Notes: a model not told the origin generated them from the letters alone. Shown: positions 24,675-37,833, counted from the first letter of the stretch. The stretch is 64,000 bases of DNA from Panonychus citri (GCF_014898815.1 NW_026515543.1:3906001-3970000); one strand, 5' to 3'. Made by a program: numbers and translations.

Positions 24675-26960
24675 TTAATTAGGATCTAATTCGGACTGAA
24701 AGCACTTTAAAATTGCGGCTTTGATTCCTTCCCATGTTTCGGTGGCCGTTGGGATAATTTGATCAGCCGGTAGTAAGAATCCATAGACTCCCTTGTCTCT
24801 TAATTCAACTAAGTAACTGTGAGTTATTCCCGCTCTATCGTACATCCAGTCCATTGAGAAACCCGATCCGACATAAAGAGAGGTTGACAAAGGTCCGATT
24901 GTATATTGAGCACCATGGGTCTTGTAAACAGCGTCTTGAATGGCCTTAAGGACTTCCATGTGTTCCCGATGATGAGGTGTTTGAACGGTATCGTAGGCAT
25001 ACGGACAAGCCCAAAGTTGACTGAATGAGTGAATACTAATGGCAAGTTTAATGTTTTTCCTCATTGTCCAAATCAAATGTCCAACTGCTCGTGTTTCCGG
25101 TTCCGAGAAAGGAGATGGACCTTGATAAAGTTGAGAGCAAACATCATCAGAAGAACCTTGACCATCAAATGAGGCATCGAAGTTACGATTAAGATCAACA
25201 CCATTACATTCCTCTTCGGAAGCTCGAGGTGAAGATAATAATGATGCCGATGTTGATGGTTTTCGAGAGGAAACCGGATTACTGAGTCTACGATTTTCCT
25301 CCAAAGTCGATCGATTGTCCAAGAATACTCATAACCATCCGGATTAAATACTGGAACAATTAAGAAGTTAACTTTAGCCTTAGTTACCAAAGCTTGTTCG
25401 ATAATGTAGATAATTGTTGCTGGACTGATCCATTCTCTCGCGTGAATAGTTGCATCAATCCAAACCAATCGAGGATCTTGTGAATTACCTCGAATCTCAA
25501 TCGCTTTGATTTTCCGACCTTCATGAGTTTCCCCGATGTCGAACACTCGAACTGGTGCAATATTCACAAGCTCATCGAGATAACGATAAATCTCATCTAA
25601 TGGTTGGTACATATCGAGACGAAAATCACGAACTAGTGCCGATTCTACACGTTTACTTGTTGATCGCGCCGATCGGACGATTGGTGCAAATCCTCTTGTG
25701 ATCCATTCCTGAAGGTCATCAGATAAAATTGAATAATCGGTTGACCTTTTGCTCAAATGATGACGATGACCAGGACCCACTCTTAAAACACTGAGTTTAC
25801 CCTTGACAGGATCATCGATAGTCCATAACTCCTCAAGCTAATCAGAAAATTCAAACAATTAGAATTGATTAGATTTTCATTGATTAGTTTTGATACTTTC
25901 TTTTTATTCAATTGCAACTTAATGATAAAAGATGAACAATTTTTCACCGGGTTTTGATTTCTCATCGTTAACACTATTATTTGATTGTCATCTACTTATC
26001 AAATGTTCATCATTCTCAATCTACTTATTAATAGTAATTATAATTGTTTGAACAAGTTACAATTTCATGGCCAATTAACTATCAACACCGGTCACACCCT
26101 GTCAATGATAAACCTGTTATCACACCCTCATAACTAATCACCGTTATTGCTGATTTTTGTCACTAATTTTTAGAAATCAAGATCAACAATTAATCATAAT
26201 TGCGATCAAAATCAATAATATTCAAACAAATTCAATGTAAAATTATTCAACAGTTGTCGCAAATTAATGGTAATTAAACTAATCAAGGGCAAAACTTTAA
26301 GAAAAGAGTAAGTTAATTGTTAATTTCTTCAATTTTGGTTGCAAATCAAATATCAAATATACTAATTAGTACAATTGGTTAATTGTGGAAACTTAAATCT
26401 TACCTCATTATCCGGATTCTTACTTGGCAGATGATTAGATGTTGATCCGTTATAAAAGGGGAATAGTTTATCAACTTCATTTGATAATAATTTAACAATT
26501 GTATGTCTTTAGAAGGGAAAGAAAAGATTAATGATTAATTGGAAATTTAAAGTTACAATTAGTTAATTGAGAAATCAAATGTTAACCCAAAAAAAGGAAA
26601 GTAAAAGTTGTCGATATAAAAAACTAGTCCGTTGACAAGATTGTCCGATTAACTGATTTACCTTCACAATTGTAACAAATACTTTAATTAACAACTGATT
26701 GTTTTTCCAACAACAACAACTGATATTAATAGTAACCCAACAACATTAACTAATCACTATTAGAGAAAATAACAATTAGATAACAACAATAACATGAAAA
26801 TAATTGAAAGAAAATGAATAATAACTCACCCAGAATAATTTCTTGGAACTGAAATTGATCTTGACAATGAAATCGGCGTTTCTAAGGACGATGAAAAATG
26901 AATTAAATTGTTGATTGTTAAACTAATCAATAGAATAGTGAAAAAATGTTGATAATCCAT
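24675..26960 (-). CDS. Secreted zinc carboxypeptidase, M14A family, three exons, one frame break
   Basis: Exons are 26960-26830 (signal peptide, MDYQHFFTILLISL), 26506-26404 and 25837-24675. The first two join in frame and lead into a propeptide with an activation-type basic site (HLSKRS). The catalytic domain shows the zinc ligands HAREW and SIHSF, substrate-binding VDLNRN, NPDGYEYSW, the Tyr in DWMYDRAG and the catalytic Glu in YLVELRDKG, ending with GFLLPADQIIPTA. It should remove C-terminal residues extracellularly or in the gut. The frame breaks once after DRLWRK; adding one A to the four-A run (plus-strand T-run 25294-25297) restores it, giving about 465 residues. A Ser-rich insertion of about 20 residues lies between RLWRK and CNGVDLNRN. 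A TATAAAAA lies on the minus strand at about 27004-26998. All active-site residues are kept, so I favour a sequence error over a pseudogene. Confidence 0.88.
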
Positions 26961-28592
26961 ATTAACGTGTATTAAAAAAAAAGTTGATTAAGCGAGATTT
27001 TTATAATTGTAAGTGATTATAATCAACGACTAGGATTGTTGTGATTGTCAAAATTGGGACAAAACAAAGACAATAACTTAGATGAAAATGAAAACATTAA
27101 ACGTCAAGTGTTTACATTGATAAATCACAATTGGGATAAGATGTTAATCCAATTAATACAAATGATGAAGAAATTGTTGATAGTTAAACATGTTGACATA
27201 TCAAGTGATTTAAAAGTTAATTAAAATTTTCAACAGAATGACAATCAAACTGATAAGATGAAGGAAAAGGTGAAAATGTTTAACAATTGAAATTTGTTGT
27301 TTTCCAATAAACAAAATGCAAAACGATAACAACACAACAGTAAATCAACAATACGAAGTAGAAATGATGAATAACGGTACTTTACAGGTAAGGTGTTTGT
27401 CGAAGAAGAAGAAAAAAAGATGAAGAACAGACGAAGAGGAAGAGAGAAAAGAAAAAAAGATGAAGAGAAAGAGAATGAGGGGTAAACAAGAAGAAAGAAA
27501 GGTAAGTTAATGAAGATGAAGATGAAGATAAAGTTGAGAGAGAAAATGAGAGAGAAAATGATGATGAGGAGGAGGAAAATAACAGCAGAAATCGAGAGTA
27601 TGTTGTGTGTCCAGAAGGAATTTAGTCTGATGATGTTAGTATATTGATGGGGATGAGGTTGATTTTGATGGAAATGATTGTGATGATGGTAAAGAAAATA
27701 TGAAATAATGAAGATAAGGAAGATAAACTGAGAGAGAAGGAAGAAGAATAATAAGAAATGATGATGGAAAACAGGAAGATAAATGAGTGAATGTTAAGAT
27801 TTTTCAGTTTACAATGTTAAAAGTTAATAATACACAAAAGATTAACAGGTTAACATAGTTGATTGTAGTAATCGAGTAACAATTAAGAAACAATAAAGGC
27901 TCACATTTGATTATCATTAAAATAAGGAAGGGCGAGATTATTTTCTTCAGCGATTTGATTACAATTTAAATGCTTAATTTGATTGGAGTAAGTGGAAAGT
28001 TTATCGAGAAAGTAAAGGAAAAAATTAACAATTAAATTAAAGAAAGTAAATTATTTCGGTTAATTGTTATTCCAACTCGAAAACTTTGTTTACCTTTTTT
28101 TGTTTTGCTTGATTTTCTCTGTGATTATGACAATCGATGTAATCAGAAAACGATAATTGTTATTGTTTATTAAGTGGTTACTTTTTGGTTAAATTGTTTC
28201 ACGATTAATGGGAAGGAATTAACGTTCAATTGATTGAACTTTTTTATGGCTGGTTAATTGTTAAAGCAAAGGAACCATGTTAATTTATAGTAGGTTAGTT
28301 AATTGTTATTTTCTTTTTTTCCAATTGTAAATCATGAGAATCAAATTTCCGTTTTTACCCAAATTTTTACCTTCTCGTTGCATATTCAATATTATAACCT
28401 TATAATTATCAGTATTAATTGTTAATCAACATCATCAGACACTAATTATTTTATTCTAATTCCTGTATAATTGGATTATTGGCCTAATTTTAATCTCTCT
28501 TTTAATTAGCTCTATTGTTGGATTGGCATTTCTTCATTGATTATCTCATTTATTTGATTCTCTATTTCCTTTAGCATAACTCAACCTACTGG
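26961..28592. other. Carboxypeptidase upstream region and AT/GA-rich intergenic DNA
   Basis: The carboxypeptidase promoter occupies the left end. From about 27400 to 27790 the plus strand is strongly purine-rich (AAGAAGAAG, GAGAGA), so pyrimidine-rich on the minus strand like other leaders here. No coding sequence is supported. Confidence 0.4.
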
Positions 28593-29547
28593 TCATCTTT
28601 TCATCTCTATCAGGAGTGGACATTACGATGAAAATTTGATTTACCTTAATCACGATAAAAGCTCAACAAGTATTGATGAATGTGCTTCTTTTTGTTATTT
28701 TTACTTTTGATTAACTGTTAATCATGTTAATTCATGTTCATATTATCATCAACAGCTCATAATCATAATCATATATTATCAACATTATTTTTAAATCACC
28801 ATGAAAGAGGCTTAATCAATTAATCAGAACTTTGCTGCGAGTGATAACAAGTCGTATATTAAATTGATTTAATTGATTAACTTGATTATAATCAACTTAA
28901 CAACAAATCTATAGATTTGTTTGTAAATCATGATAATACTAATTGTCATTTAGATTGAATCATGATTGTGTGTGTAAATTTTACGATTCAATTGATTTCC
29001 TCAAATGAAATTTGAATTTAATTTGCAATCTTATAATCAAATGAATTGGATACAATTTAAAGTATCAAACAAAAAAATGATTAGGATAACAATCAATGTA
29101 AACATCAATTGTTAGTTGATTAAAATTGTTAATATTCATCTCTGACTTGATTGTTAATCCTTGAAGGCAGAACTGTTTTTTTTTCTCAATCAAATCAAAT
29201 CGTTTTAATCAGATTCAGACTAATTATCTTTTATCCAACATCCCATAATAACTAAATGTTATCAATTAACTTGGCAAACTAATTAACACTTTCTCGTATT
29301 TAATTGTATTTGGATAAATTTGATTCTCAATTGTTGGTTGATTGATCTAAATAAAAAACTATTAACTTATTAAACACTTTTGGTGGATTTTTTTTACCTC
29401 AATTACAATTCAATCAAATTATAAATAGTAAGTTAAACAACAACATTCACACTTGGAGTAAATAAACTGTTAATTGTAGTTAATCAGAAACATCTAATCA
29501 TCAAATTAACAATCAAATAAACAAATACAATCATGATAAGAAAATGA
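28593..29547. repeat. Dispersed repeat, copy A (about 0.95 kb)
   Basis: This block matches 38885-39845 in the same orientation at about 97-98% by eye. Both start at TCATCTTTTCATC and end at GATAAGAAAATGA. Differences are a few substitutions, a homopolymer change and an 8-base tandem insertion in copy B. There are no coding frames or terminal inverted repeats. Its last 70-80 bases equal the DNA flanking the clathrin 3' end, so copy A probably derives from that locus. Confidence 0.9.
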
Positions 29548-31300
29548 GGGTTGGACTAATTGTCAAAATTAACCAAAACCAACAAAGATGAACAAAAACC
29601 TGACAAATTACATTAAAAGTTAGTAATTAATTGGGCTAAGAAGATAAAGTAAATTTCATAATTAATCCATAATCCAATTAACCTTTTTATATTGAAATTA
29701 AATTTACTTTGGTTTAATGATTCTCGAGAAATAGTCTTTATGTGAACCGCAAAAATAGTGAAAATAGTCAAATAATTTTAAGATTATTAATCATCAAATT
29801 AACATAGAAATAATTAGATAATTAGATAATTGATTGAATTTATCTCTAATTGACATTTATTTGTATCAAATTACCATTTCTTAGACTTTATAGAAATTTT
29901 TTCAAATTGCTGATCGAGGTGATTGTGTTTTAGTTGACTCCTTTGCTATGTCAATGATTATTATCAATTGGTTGACTACTAAATTGTGATTTTCAATTTA
30001 ATTTTGAGAGTTTTAATTCATCTTTGTTGATTTTGGTTATTTTTGGTCAATTTTAGTAAATTAGCCCGATTCAGAAAATGACGTTTGTTTCAAACAATTT
30101 ACCCAAGCATATGATTCAACTTTACGAAAACATCACAATTGGATTGTTCAAAATTTGGTTCATTTAAGTCTCGATCGATGATAATTAATCTCATCTCACC
30201 TGAAATTTGTTCATCTCATGATTTACTAATTAAAACTGAGAAGGAAAAAAATCTCTACCAAGAGATTAGTGATTACCGTAATTCAGTTGAGATTAACATC
30301 AACGCTGTTCACCAATTGTACGATAATTTAAATCTTCAATATTAATCCAAATCAATGATATCGGACAATCGGATCGGTTAATCATTTCCCTCAATTGTTC
30401 ACAATCAAAATTACTTAAAGTCTACTATTGGTGTAGATTAATTTTCATTCATCAAACATTGTAAACAATTTGCCTTTAATCTTAATTGTTGTTTTAATTT
30501 TAATTGTCAATCGAATTTTTTGTTTTTCTAATTGATTCATAATTAAGTTCGATTTTTGTTTGTTAATCGAATCGAAAGTTTCCTTTATAAAAAGAATTGA
30601 ATAAATATCAATTATTGGAATTAGAAGATCGAAAACTGGCCAACAAGTGACCAGAGAAAATTTTTCTTCCCGATGACCAGAAAAAGAGAGTAAAAAAGAA
30701 AGAGGAAGATAAAAGAAGAAACCAGAAGAAGAGAAGAGATGATTTTCTTCTTACCGAATTAGAGAAAGAGGATAATTTAACCTTCTCTCATCTTTTTGTC
30801 TTCTTCTTCTTCTTCTTTGATGTTACGATCAAAATTAAAAGAAAATCAACTAATTAATCTAAACCAAATTTCTATTTAAACGGTGAAAACAATAATTACC
30901 ACAAAATTAATTAGATCTTTAAATTGACCAGGTAAATATTTTTTTCTCAAAAAAAAAGAAAACCAGTTTTTCTCTCTCTCTGTCTTTTTCTTTCTCTTCT
31001 CTGTCTCATTTTCTTCCATTTCTCTCTCTCCTTCTCTTTCTCTCTTCTCCTTTTCTCTCTTCATGCTTTTTTTGTTTCTCTTTCATCTTGGTTTCATTTT
31101 AGAAAAATATTTACATTTATCTCTCATTGAACATCAATTAATTGTCTTCATCTATTTATCCTTTTGATTGTGAATTTTATTGGAAACTTAATTAGCAAGA
31201 AGATTAAATCTTCTCTCTCTCTCTCTCTCCCTCTTCTTATCTTCTTCCATCTTTACAAAGGATTTGCTTTTTTCTTTCTCTTCTTTCAAAATGATTTCTG
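29548..31300. other. Intergenic region and KDM2 leader
   Basis: AT-rich to about 30600, then pyrimidine-rich DNA typical of a leader here. A probable KDM2 non-coding first exon ends at 31300 with a GTGAGT donor. It carries an ATG at 31291 that, once spliced to 31831, would give only a six-codon upstream frame. A possible short coding remnant is listed separately. Confidence 0.4.
30078..30345 (+). other. Possible short coding remnant
   Basis: From the ATG at 30078 a protein-like frame (MTFVSNNLPKHMIQLYEN) runs about 19 codons. A second frame continues with protein-like text (NWIVQNLVHLSLDR), and a third carries MIINLISPEICSSHDLL to a stop at 30345. The three segments abut and together look like one helical protein of about 85-90 residues with two frame breaks. 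I cannot name a family. It may be a decayed gene, an unpolished small gene or coincidence. Confidence 0.25.
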
Positions 31301-31846
31301 GTGAGTGATTTTCTCTTTCTATTTTTTTGTTTCTCTGTGATTTGTTTCTCTCTCATCAATAATCAACAATCTAGTTAACTAATTGTTTCTCTTTGATTCT
31401 GCACAATTGAATATGTGTCTCCATGTTAAGGTTAATTTCTCTTTGATTTCATTTTGATTTTCTTTATATTGTCTCTTTGTTTTTCTTTCTTTCTTGCTTT
31501 TTGAGGATTTATGGTGTTTGGTCAAGTTCAGTTCTGTTATTTTTCAATTTATCACAATGATAATTTTGATTGTCCGAGTTAAATATCCTTTCCATTTTGG
31601 ATAAAAAGCTTGACAGAGTTGATTAAATTGTCTTATCTTTTAAGATTATCTAATGTTGACTTACCTTGATCTCTTTGTTATTCAGAACTAGCAACTTGTT
31701 ATTATTTTGACGATGGGCCTTGAATTTTGGCCTCTGTTTGAGTTCCTGTTGTCGCCTCAATCAAATCGAGATCTTTTAACAATTATTTGGTGTTTATCTT
31801 TGTTTTCTATGGATTCTTACTGATTTAAAGTCAACTATTAAACAAA

Positions 31847-34800
31847 ATGGGCCGTAAATTGGTAAGGATACTAGTTTGTTTTCCTTGAGATGTTTTGATG
31901 ATAAAAGAAATTGAATTTTGTTCTTAACTGTTTTTTTATTTCCTTTGGGTTTGTTTAGAGAGCACGAGAGAGAAGACGTTATACTGAAGAGTTTGATGAA
32001 GAAATTGAAGGAACTCGGATGTTCGATGTTGAAGAGAAACTGGTCTCTGAAAGGTTCGATGATTTATTTGTCAAAGAAATGAAAGGCGAAGGTAAGAATC
32101 AGTAAGACTTTGAGATTTTCAATCAAATTAACTATTAATTATTTTTTGAATTTTCTGCAATCCAATTACATTTAGAACTTAATTTAAAATATATCCAAGA
32201 AAATGGATTCGATTCACCGATTGTTGTCAAAGACTCGAAAGGTTTGGGTCTCAAGATGCCTGATGTAAATTTCTCCGTTTCTGATGTTAAACAATGTGTT
32301 GGAAGTCGTCGGATACTCGATGTCATGGATGTTACCACACAGAAAGACATTGAAATGACAATGAAAGAGTGGACTCATTATTATGAGAATCCAGTTCGAG
32401 ATCGACTTCTCAATGTGATCAGTTTAGAATTTAGTCATACTAAACTTGATTCTATGGTCGAATCTCCAACAATCGTCCGTCAAGTCGATTGGGTGGACTG
32501 GGTTTGGCCTAAACACTTAAAAGCTCAACAAACGGAATCAACCAATTCAATTGGAGACATGAAATATCCTAAAGTCCAAAAGTAAGTCTTTTCAAGCAAC
32601 CAAAACTAAGACAATTTTAATCTAATTGATTTATTATTTTCGTTGATTCAGATATTGTCTCATGAGTGTCAAAGGTTGTTATACTGATTTCCATATAGAT
32701 TTTGGTGGAACTTCAGTTTGGTATCACATCTTAAAAGGACAAAAGGTTTTCTGGCTCATTCCGCCGAGTGAACGAAATATTCAGCTGTTTGAACAATGGG
32801 TTCTTTCTGGTAAACAGAGTGACATCTTTTTCGGAGACACTGTTGAACAGTGTGCTCGTGTCCGTCTCTACGACGGTTATACCTTTTTCATACCCACCGG
32901 ATGGATTCACGCGGTTTACACTTCAGAAGATTCAATTGTATTTGGAGGAAATTTTCTTCACTCTTTTGCCATTGAAAAACAATTGAGAATCGCTCAAGTT
33001 GAAGATATAACCAAAGTTCCGGTTAAGTTTCGTTACCCTTTCTACCATGAAATGCTTTGGTATGTTATTCAACGGTACGTTTACTGTTTAACTGGTAAAT
33101 CACATTTAACTGTTGGCGATGATGGAAACACAATTACCAGTACCAACACCAACAGTAACAATGTGAACGACAATAACGTTAATGATAATGGTTCATCCAA
33201 CAATCAACTTTCATTGTATAGTAACAATTTATCTCATAAATCTAAAATGGTCAAAACGCTCATTTAACATCATTTGAACTGAATGGACTAAAAGCCATCA
33301 TCATGTGGCTTAGCCGTTTAACTGGCAATAAACGATCTGTGCCCGATCTCATTGATAATCCAGAGGCTCTTCTTAACGATGTCAAATTGTTGGTCGATGA
33401 ACATGGAAATGATAATCATAAGTTAGCTGTTACTGGACAACCATTATTATTTTGGAAATCAGCCAAAACTAAATCTAATATAAATTCAGTTCAAAATCTA
33501 AGTAATCATTTGAATTCAAGTTTATCTTTTCCGCCAACATCATTGTCAACTAATCCAACCTCCTCATCTCTATTGTCATCGCCTATGACTACAACCACAG
33601 CCACGACATCATCGTCATTACTTTCATCGACCAACTCATCTTCCAATGCAACATCAACACCCTCGTCTACTTCATCGTCGTCATCATCATCAGGCCTCTC
33701 CATCACAGCTCAACTGCGACAGATTAAAAACACATCTTTTACATCGGCATTCCACTTATCTAAAACACCGTCATCTTCATCCACCTCCCTGAATGCACAA
33801 TCCGACTCTTCGAAGAGACCTGAATCTCCCCCGACTCGACCTCTATCCTCAAACCAGTACTCAATCAATTTAACCTCACTTACTAAACCTCTTGACCAAA
33901 TCCCGCAATCATTTGCCCAGTTAATTGCTGCCACTGGTGTTGGTAATCAAAATCGTCTTAATTCACCAATTTTGGGATCATCAAGTAATAGTGGATTTTA
34001 CACCAACAGTTTATTAAGCAATTACAGTTACAATAATAATACAATTTTAACAAAAACCAACAGTACAAACACATCGATAAATATTGTCAACAAAAACAGT
34101 CTCGAGACAATTGTAACCAAACCCAACACCGATACATATGTTGTCGCAGTTGATTCATCAGATTTCTCGAAAAGTGATCCATTGAAAAATCCAAATAGTT
34201 TCAACAATCTAAGTAATCTTGCCAGTCAAGCCATGAGTGATTCTGCTCGACGTCGACGAACCCGTTGTAAAAAATGCGAAGCATGTTTAAGAGCCGATTG
34301 CGGGGAATGTCACTTTTGTCGCGACATGAAAAAGTTTGGTGGCCCTGGAAGGATGAAACAATCTTGTATTGCCCGCCAGTGTTTAGCACCAGTTTTACCC
34401 CACACCGCTTGTTGTATTATTTGTGGACGAGATGGTTGGGAGAAAATGATTCCAGCAACAGCTGATTGTGAGGCACAATCAAGTCTTCTTGAGTGCTCTA
34501 AGTGTTGGGAGATTGTTCATCCCGCTTGTTTAAAGGAGAAAAATGTCTCCCTCAGTACAGAGGGTGTCATGAGTGATGAATTACCAAACAGTTGGGAATG
34601 TCCAAAATGTATCACATCCATTAAATTCATGTCAAATGCAATGAAGTTCAATGCTTCAAAAATGTCTAATTCAACATTAATATCATCATCTTCATCCTCC
34701 TCCTCTTCCTCTTGTTCATCATCATTATTATCAAACTCAACAACAACAACAGCAACATCAAAATTATCATCAATTTTTCCTGTTTCCAATGCGAAACCGT

Positions 34801-36967
34801 TTATTCAACAAAACTCATCGACCTTGAAAACTCCACCAAATCAAGATGTTTATGATTTCCATACTGGTGACGTTCTGCCTGAAGCTACATGCAAAAGAGT
34901 GAGTCTTTTTCTATCATCCTCCTCTCTCTCACCAATCCCACAACATGTATCTCCCTCTGTCAATTTATTAAGATTTACGAACTTGTACCAATCATTATTT
35001 TATTTTCTTAGGCTCGATTTGATGAAGTGATGGAGAGAAGACACTTCTTCGAGGACAACAGTGCCAAAAACTCTGAGACAACGGACGAAGAAAGTGACAG
35101 CACAATCACAAGTAACAGTAACAGTGCCTCTAATAACGGAAGTTTAAGTGGTAAAGATAAATTGACTCTGTTGTCTTCATCAATATCGACCAATAACAAC
35201 GGTACTCAAAAAGCTTCCAATGATTTGCATGTACGATCTTGTGCTCGTTTCCCACTTCTCCAGGAAGCGATTAAAAAGCAAAATCAAGAAAAAAAGATTC
35301 CTGATTCGATGTTAATTACAGAGAAAAAATCAATCACTTCGAAAACACCTAATGAATCAATCAACTCAACGTCTTCCACTTCAACTACTTTGAAAGGCTC
35401 TAGAAGTGGTAAGAAAAATCATCAAAGTGCTCGAGATCGGTTGTTTAAAAGTCTCAAAGGACTTAAGAAAAATTCAGAAATGGTTCGTTATAATGGACTG
35501 TCATCATTGAATAAAAAGTTACCTTTTAAATCTGCTTCTCCCGCTAACGGGATTAGTACTTCGTCAAACACACCTAGTCCCATCCTCTCCAGATCTGCAA
35601 TCGACTCTCCTGGATCAACACTGACTCCATCACCTTCCGGAGTGAAATCCTTCTCGTCTTTTTATGATGTAACTATGAAGGAAGATGAGGATGATGAAGA
35701 TGATAAAAAAGGAATCAAAGATTCAGTGAAAACCCCATCATCATCATCTAGCACAACAATTACCGACCAATATATGTTTGATGATGACACTGATCAAGAT
35801 GATGTGATTGATGAGAAAGAAAATGATGATGCATCAACAACAAGTACTTTTATTGACAAAGATTCAGCAACTGTTGGTATTGTCGATGGTTCCAGTGGGA
35901 ATAATGATCCACCTAAAATCCTCGGTAGCGGCGGAGGAAGTACCAAAAGTGACAATGATCATCTAATTAAACCCAAATATGTTGTTCGTCCTGCACCTTT
36001 ACCTGATGACTTTTCGGACGACGATGAAACCGAAGAGGGAACCGATGATGATGAAACAAGTGAAGATGAAAGCGAACGAGCAAAGGCTAAAAAGAAGTAC
36101 ATTAAAAAGTTGAATCGAAAGGTTCAAGGTAACCTTAATATCGCTCGAGAGGTGATCTTGCCTGTTTTCAGGTATCTACCGCGTTCTGACCTCATGAACT
36201 GTATGTTAATTTGTCGCAAATGGAACACCTGGTCCATGGATCCTATTCTTTGGAAATACCTTGATTGTACTCACAAAAAGATCACCCACTTGACCCTTAT
36301 GGGAATCGTTCGTCGTCAACCTCTGCACCTTAATCTTTCTTGGACCAATATCTCCAAACGACAATTAGCCTGGTTAATTGCTCGAATTCCCCAATTACAA
36401 ACACTTAACTTGACCGGTTCTTCGGCAGCAACCGTTTCCGCTCTATGTTCGAGCTATTGTCCTCTGCTTCGAAAACTTGACCTTTCATGGGTCGATTCAC
36501 TTAACGACAATCTAATCAAAGATCTCCTTTCATCACCAAACGATTCTCGACCTGGTTTACTTGAGACCAAAACTCGTCTTAGACTTTTAACCGATATTTC
36601 CGTTGCTGGTTCCGATTTATCTGATGTATCGATTCGTCTTCTCTGTAATCATTTACCTCAACTTTCTCGAATTGATTTATCGAATTGTTCAAAAGTAACA
36701 GACATGGGAATCAGTTTCTTAGCTGCTTCTAAAACAACCAAATTAACTGCTCTTAACCTTTCATCTTGTTCAAATATAACGGACACAAGTTTGGAAGCAC
36801 TTAAACGTTGTCCTAATCTAGTTCATCTCGATGTTCGTGATTGTAATCAAGTATCTACTTCAATTTGTCAAAATTTTATCGCTTCATCTGCTACTAAAAC
36901 AAAGTTAATGATGAAACAATTTAAGCTAATTGTGGCTCGCAATCAACGTAACAATAATTTCAACTGA
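31847..36967 (+). CDS. KDM2: KDM2-type histone H3K36 demethylase (JmjC, CXXC, PHD, F-box, LRR), five coding exons, one frame break
   Basis: Coding exons are 31847-31861, 31959-32091, 32176-32581, 32652-34898 and 35012-36967, about 1585 residues once one frame break is repaired. The JmjC domain has the iron ligands His194 and Asp196 (FHIDFGG) and His266 (GWIHAVYT), spaced as in human KDM2A. A Ser/Thr-rich linker follows. The CXXC finger (about 710-760, RCKKCEACLRADCGECHFCRD with KFGGPGR) should bind unmethylated CpG, and a PHD finger (about 765-840) follows. After a Ser/Asp-rich region come an F-box (about 1305-1350, REVILPVFRYLPRSDLMNCM) and leucine-rich repeats. The frame breaks near 33250; one extra A in the run at 33244-33247 links SHKSK to HLTSFELNGL, which matches KDM2 proteins. 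KDM2 demethylates H3K36me2 and joins variant Polycomb complexes. A longer serine-rich linker than in vertebrates is evident. Confidence 0.95.
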
Positions 36968-37249
36968 ACCATATTAACGAGATTAATTGGAAACAAGCAA
37001 ACCGATGGAAACAATTATTTATTCACTATTTATTCTGTAACCTTTCAAATCAATTGCAAATATTGAAAACTAATTTAATTGTAACAAAATCGATTAACCT
37101 TAATTCATCAATTTAAATTATTTACGGATAAAAGGTGTCGTAATAGTTGAAATAGTAAAGTAAATTTGTACATCTTGTATAAAATCAACTGATCAATTAA
37201 TCCAATAAACTAATGATTGATATAAAATCAAATGATAGATGATAAATCA

Positions 37250-37696
37250 GATGAGAGTAGCAATGATGAAGATGACGAATTTACAATCGGACCACTACCA
37301 CCAAGTGGAAATTTTATCGAAGTTGAAGAAAGTCGTCATTCTAAATCTCAACAAGTTGCATCAGGATCGAAAGGCCCTCAAAGGGAAGAATGGATCGCAC
37401 GTTTGCCCGAAAATAGTTCAGTCGCTCATAAATTAGGCTTCGGCAAATCCATGACAAGTTTTTCTTCCAAACCAGTTTCCATTAAAGAAATCACTCCAGT
37501 CGATCATGATAACGAATTAGATAAGGCAGTTGATGAATTCAATGTAAGTTTTTCAGTAACGACCGAACCTAATTCAATCATCTAATCCTTTCTAAATTGT
37601 TTGAATCTCTTAGAAAACAACCAGACCCGAAGCATTGGTTGATCTTCACAAGAAGAAAATGAAACACAAGGTAATCAGGCACAAATTTGAATCTAC
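37250..37696 (+). pseudogene. GPALPP1: GPALPP1 fragment (inverted partial copy of 49222-49674)
   Basis: The block matches the plus-strand complement of the intact gene at 49005-50026. It starts abruptly in the middle of exon 1 (at DESSNDEDDEF), includes the donor and intron 1, the whole 57-base exon 2 (37614-37670) and part of intron 2, then stops matching. Introns are kept, so it is a genomic, not retro-, copy. The 5' half and last exon are absent. In the exon-1 part, about six differences from the intact gene are all silent. It begins about 280 bases after the KDM2 stop codon. Non-functional as a full gene; a truncated frame from an ATG at 37232 is open. Confidence 0.9.
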
Positions 37697-37833
37697 AGGG
37701 CTATTCAGCTATTTTAGCCGATGTTTTTTGCAATTTTCTCAGCAACTAAGAGTTAAAGAGACTCGAGCCTTGAGTGGTATGAGTTTGAGCGATACTCAAT
37801 TGTCATATTGAAAGATCAAGGTCATTCAGGTCA

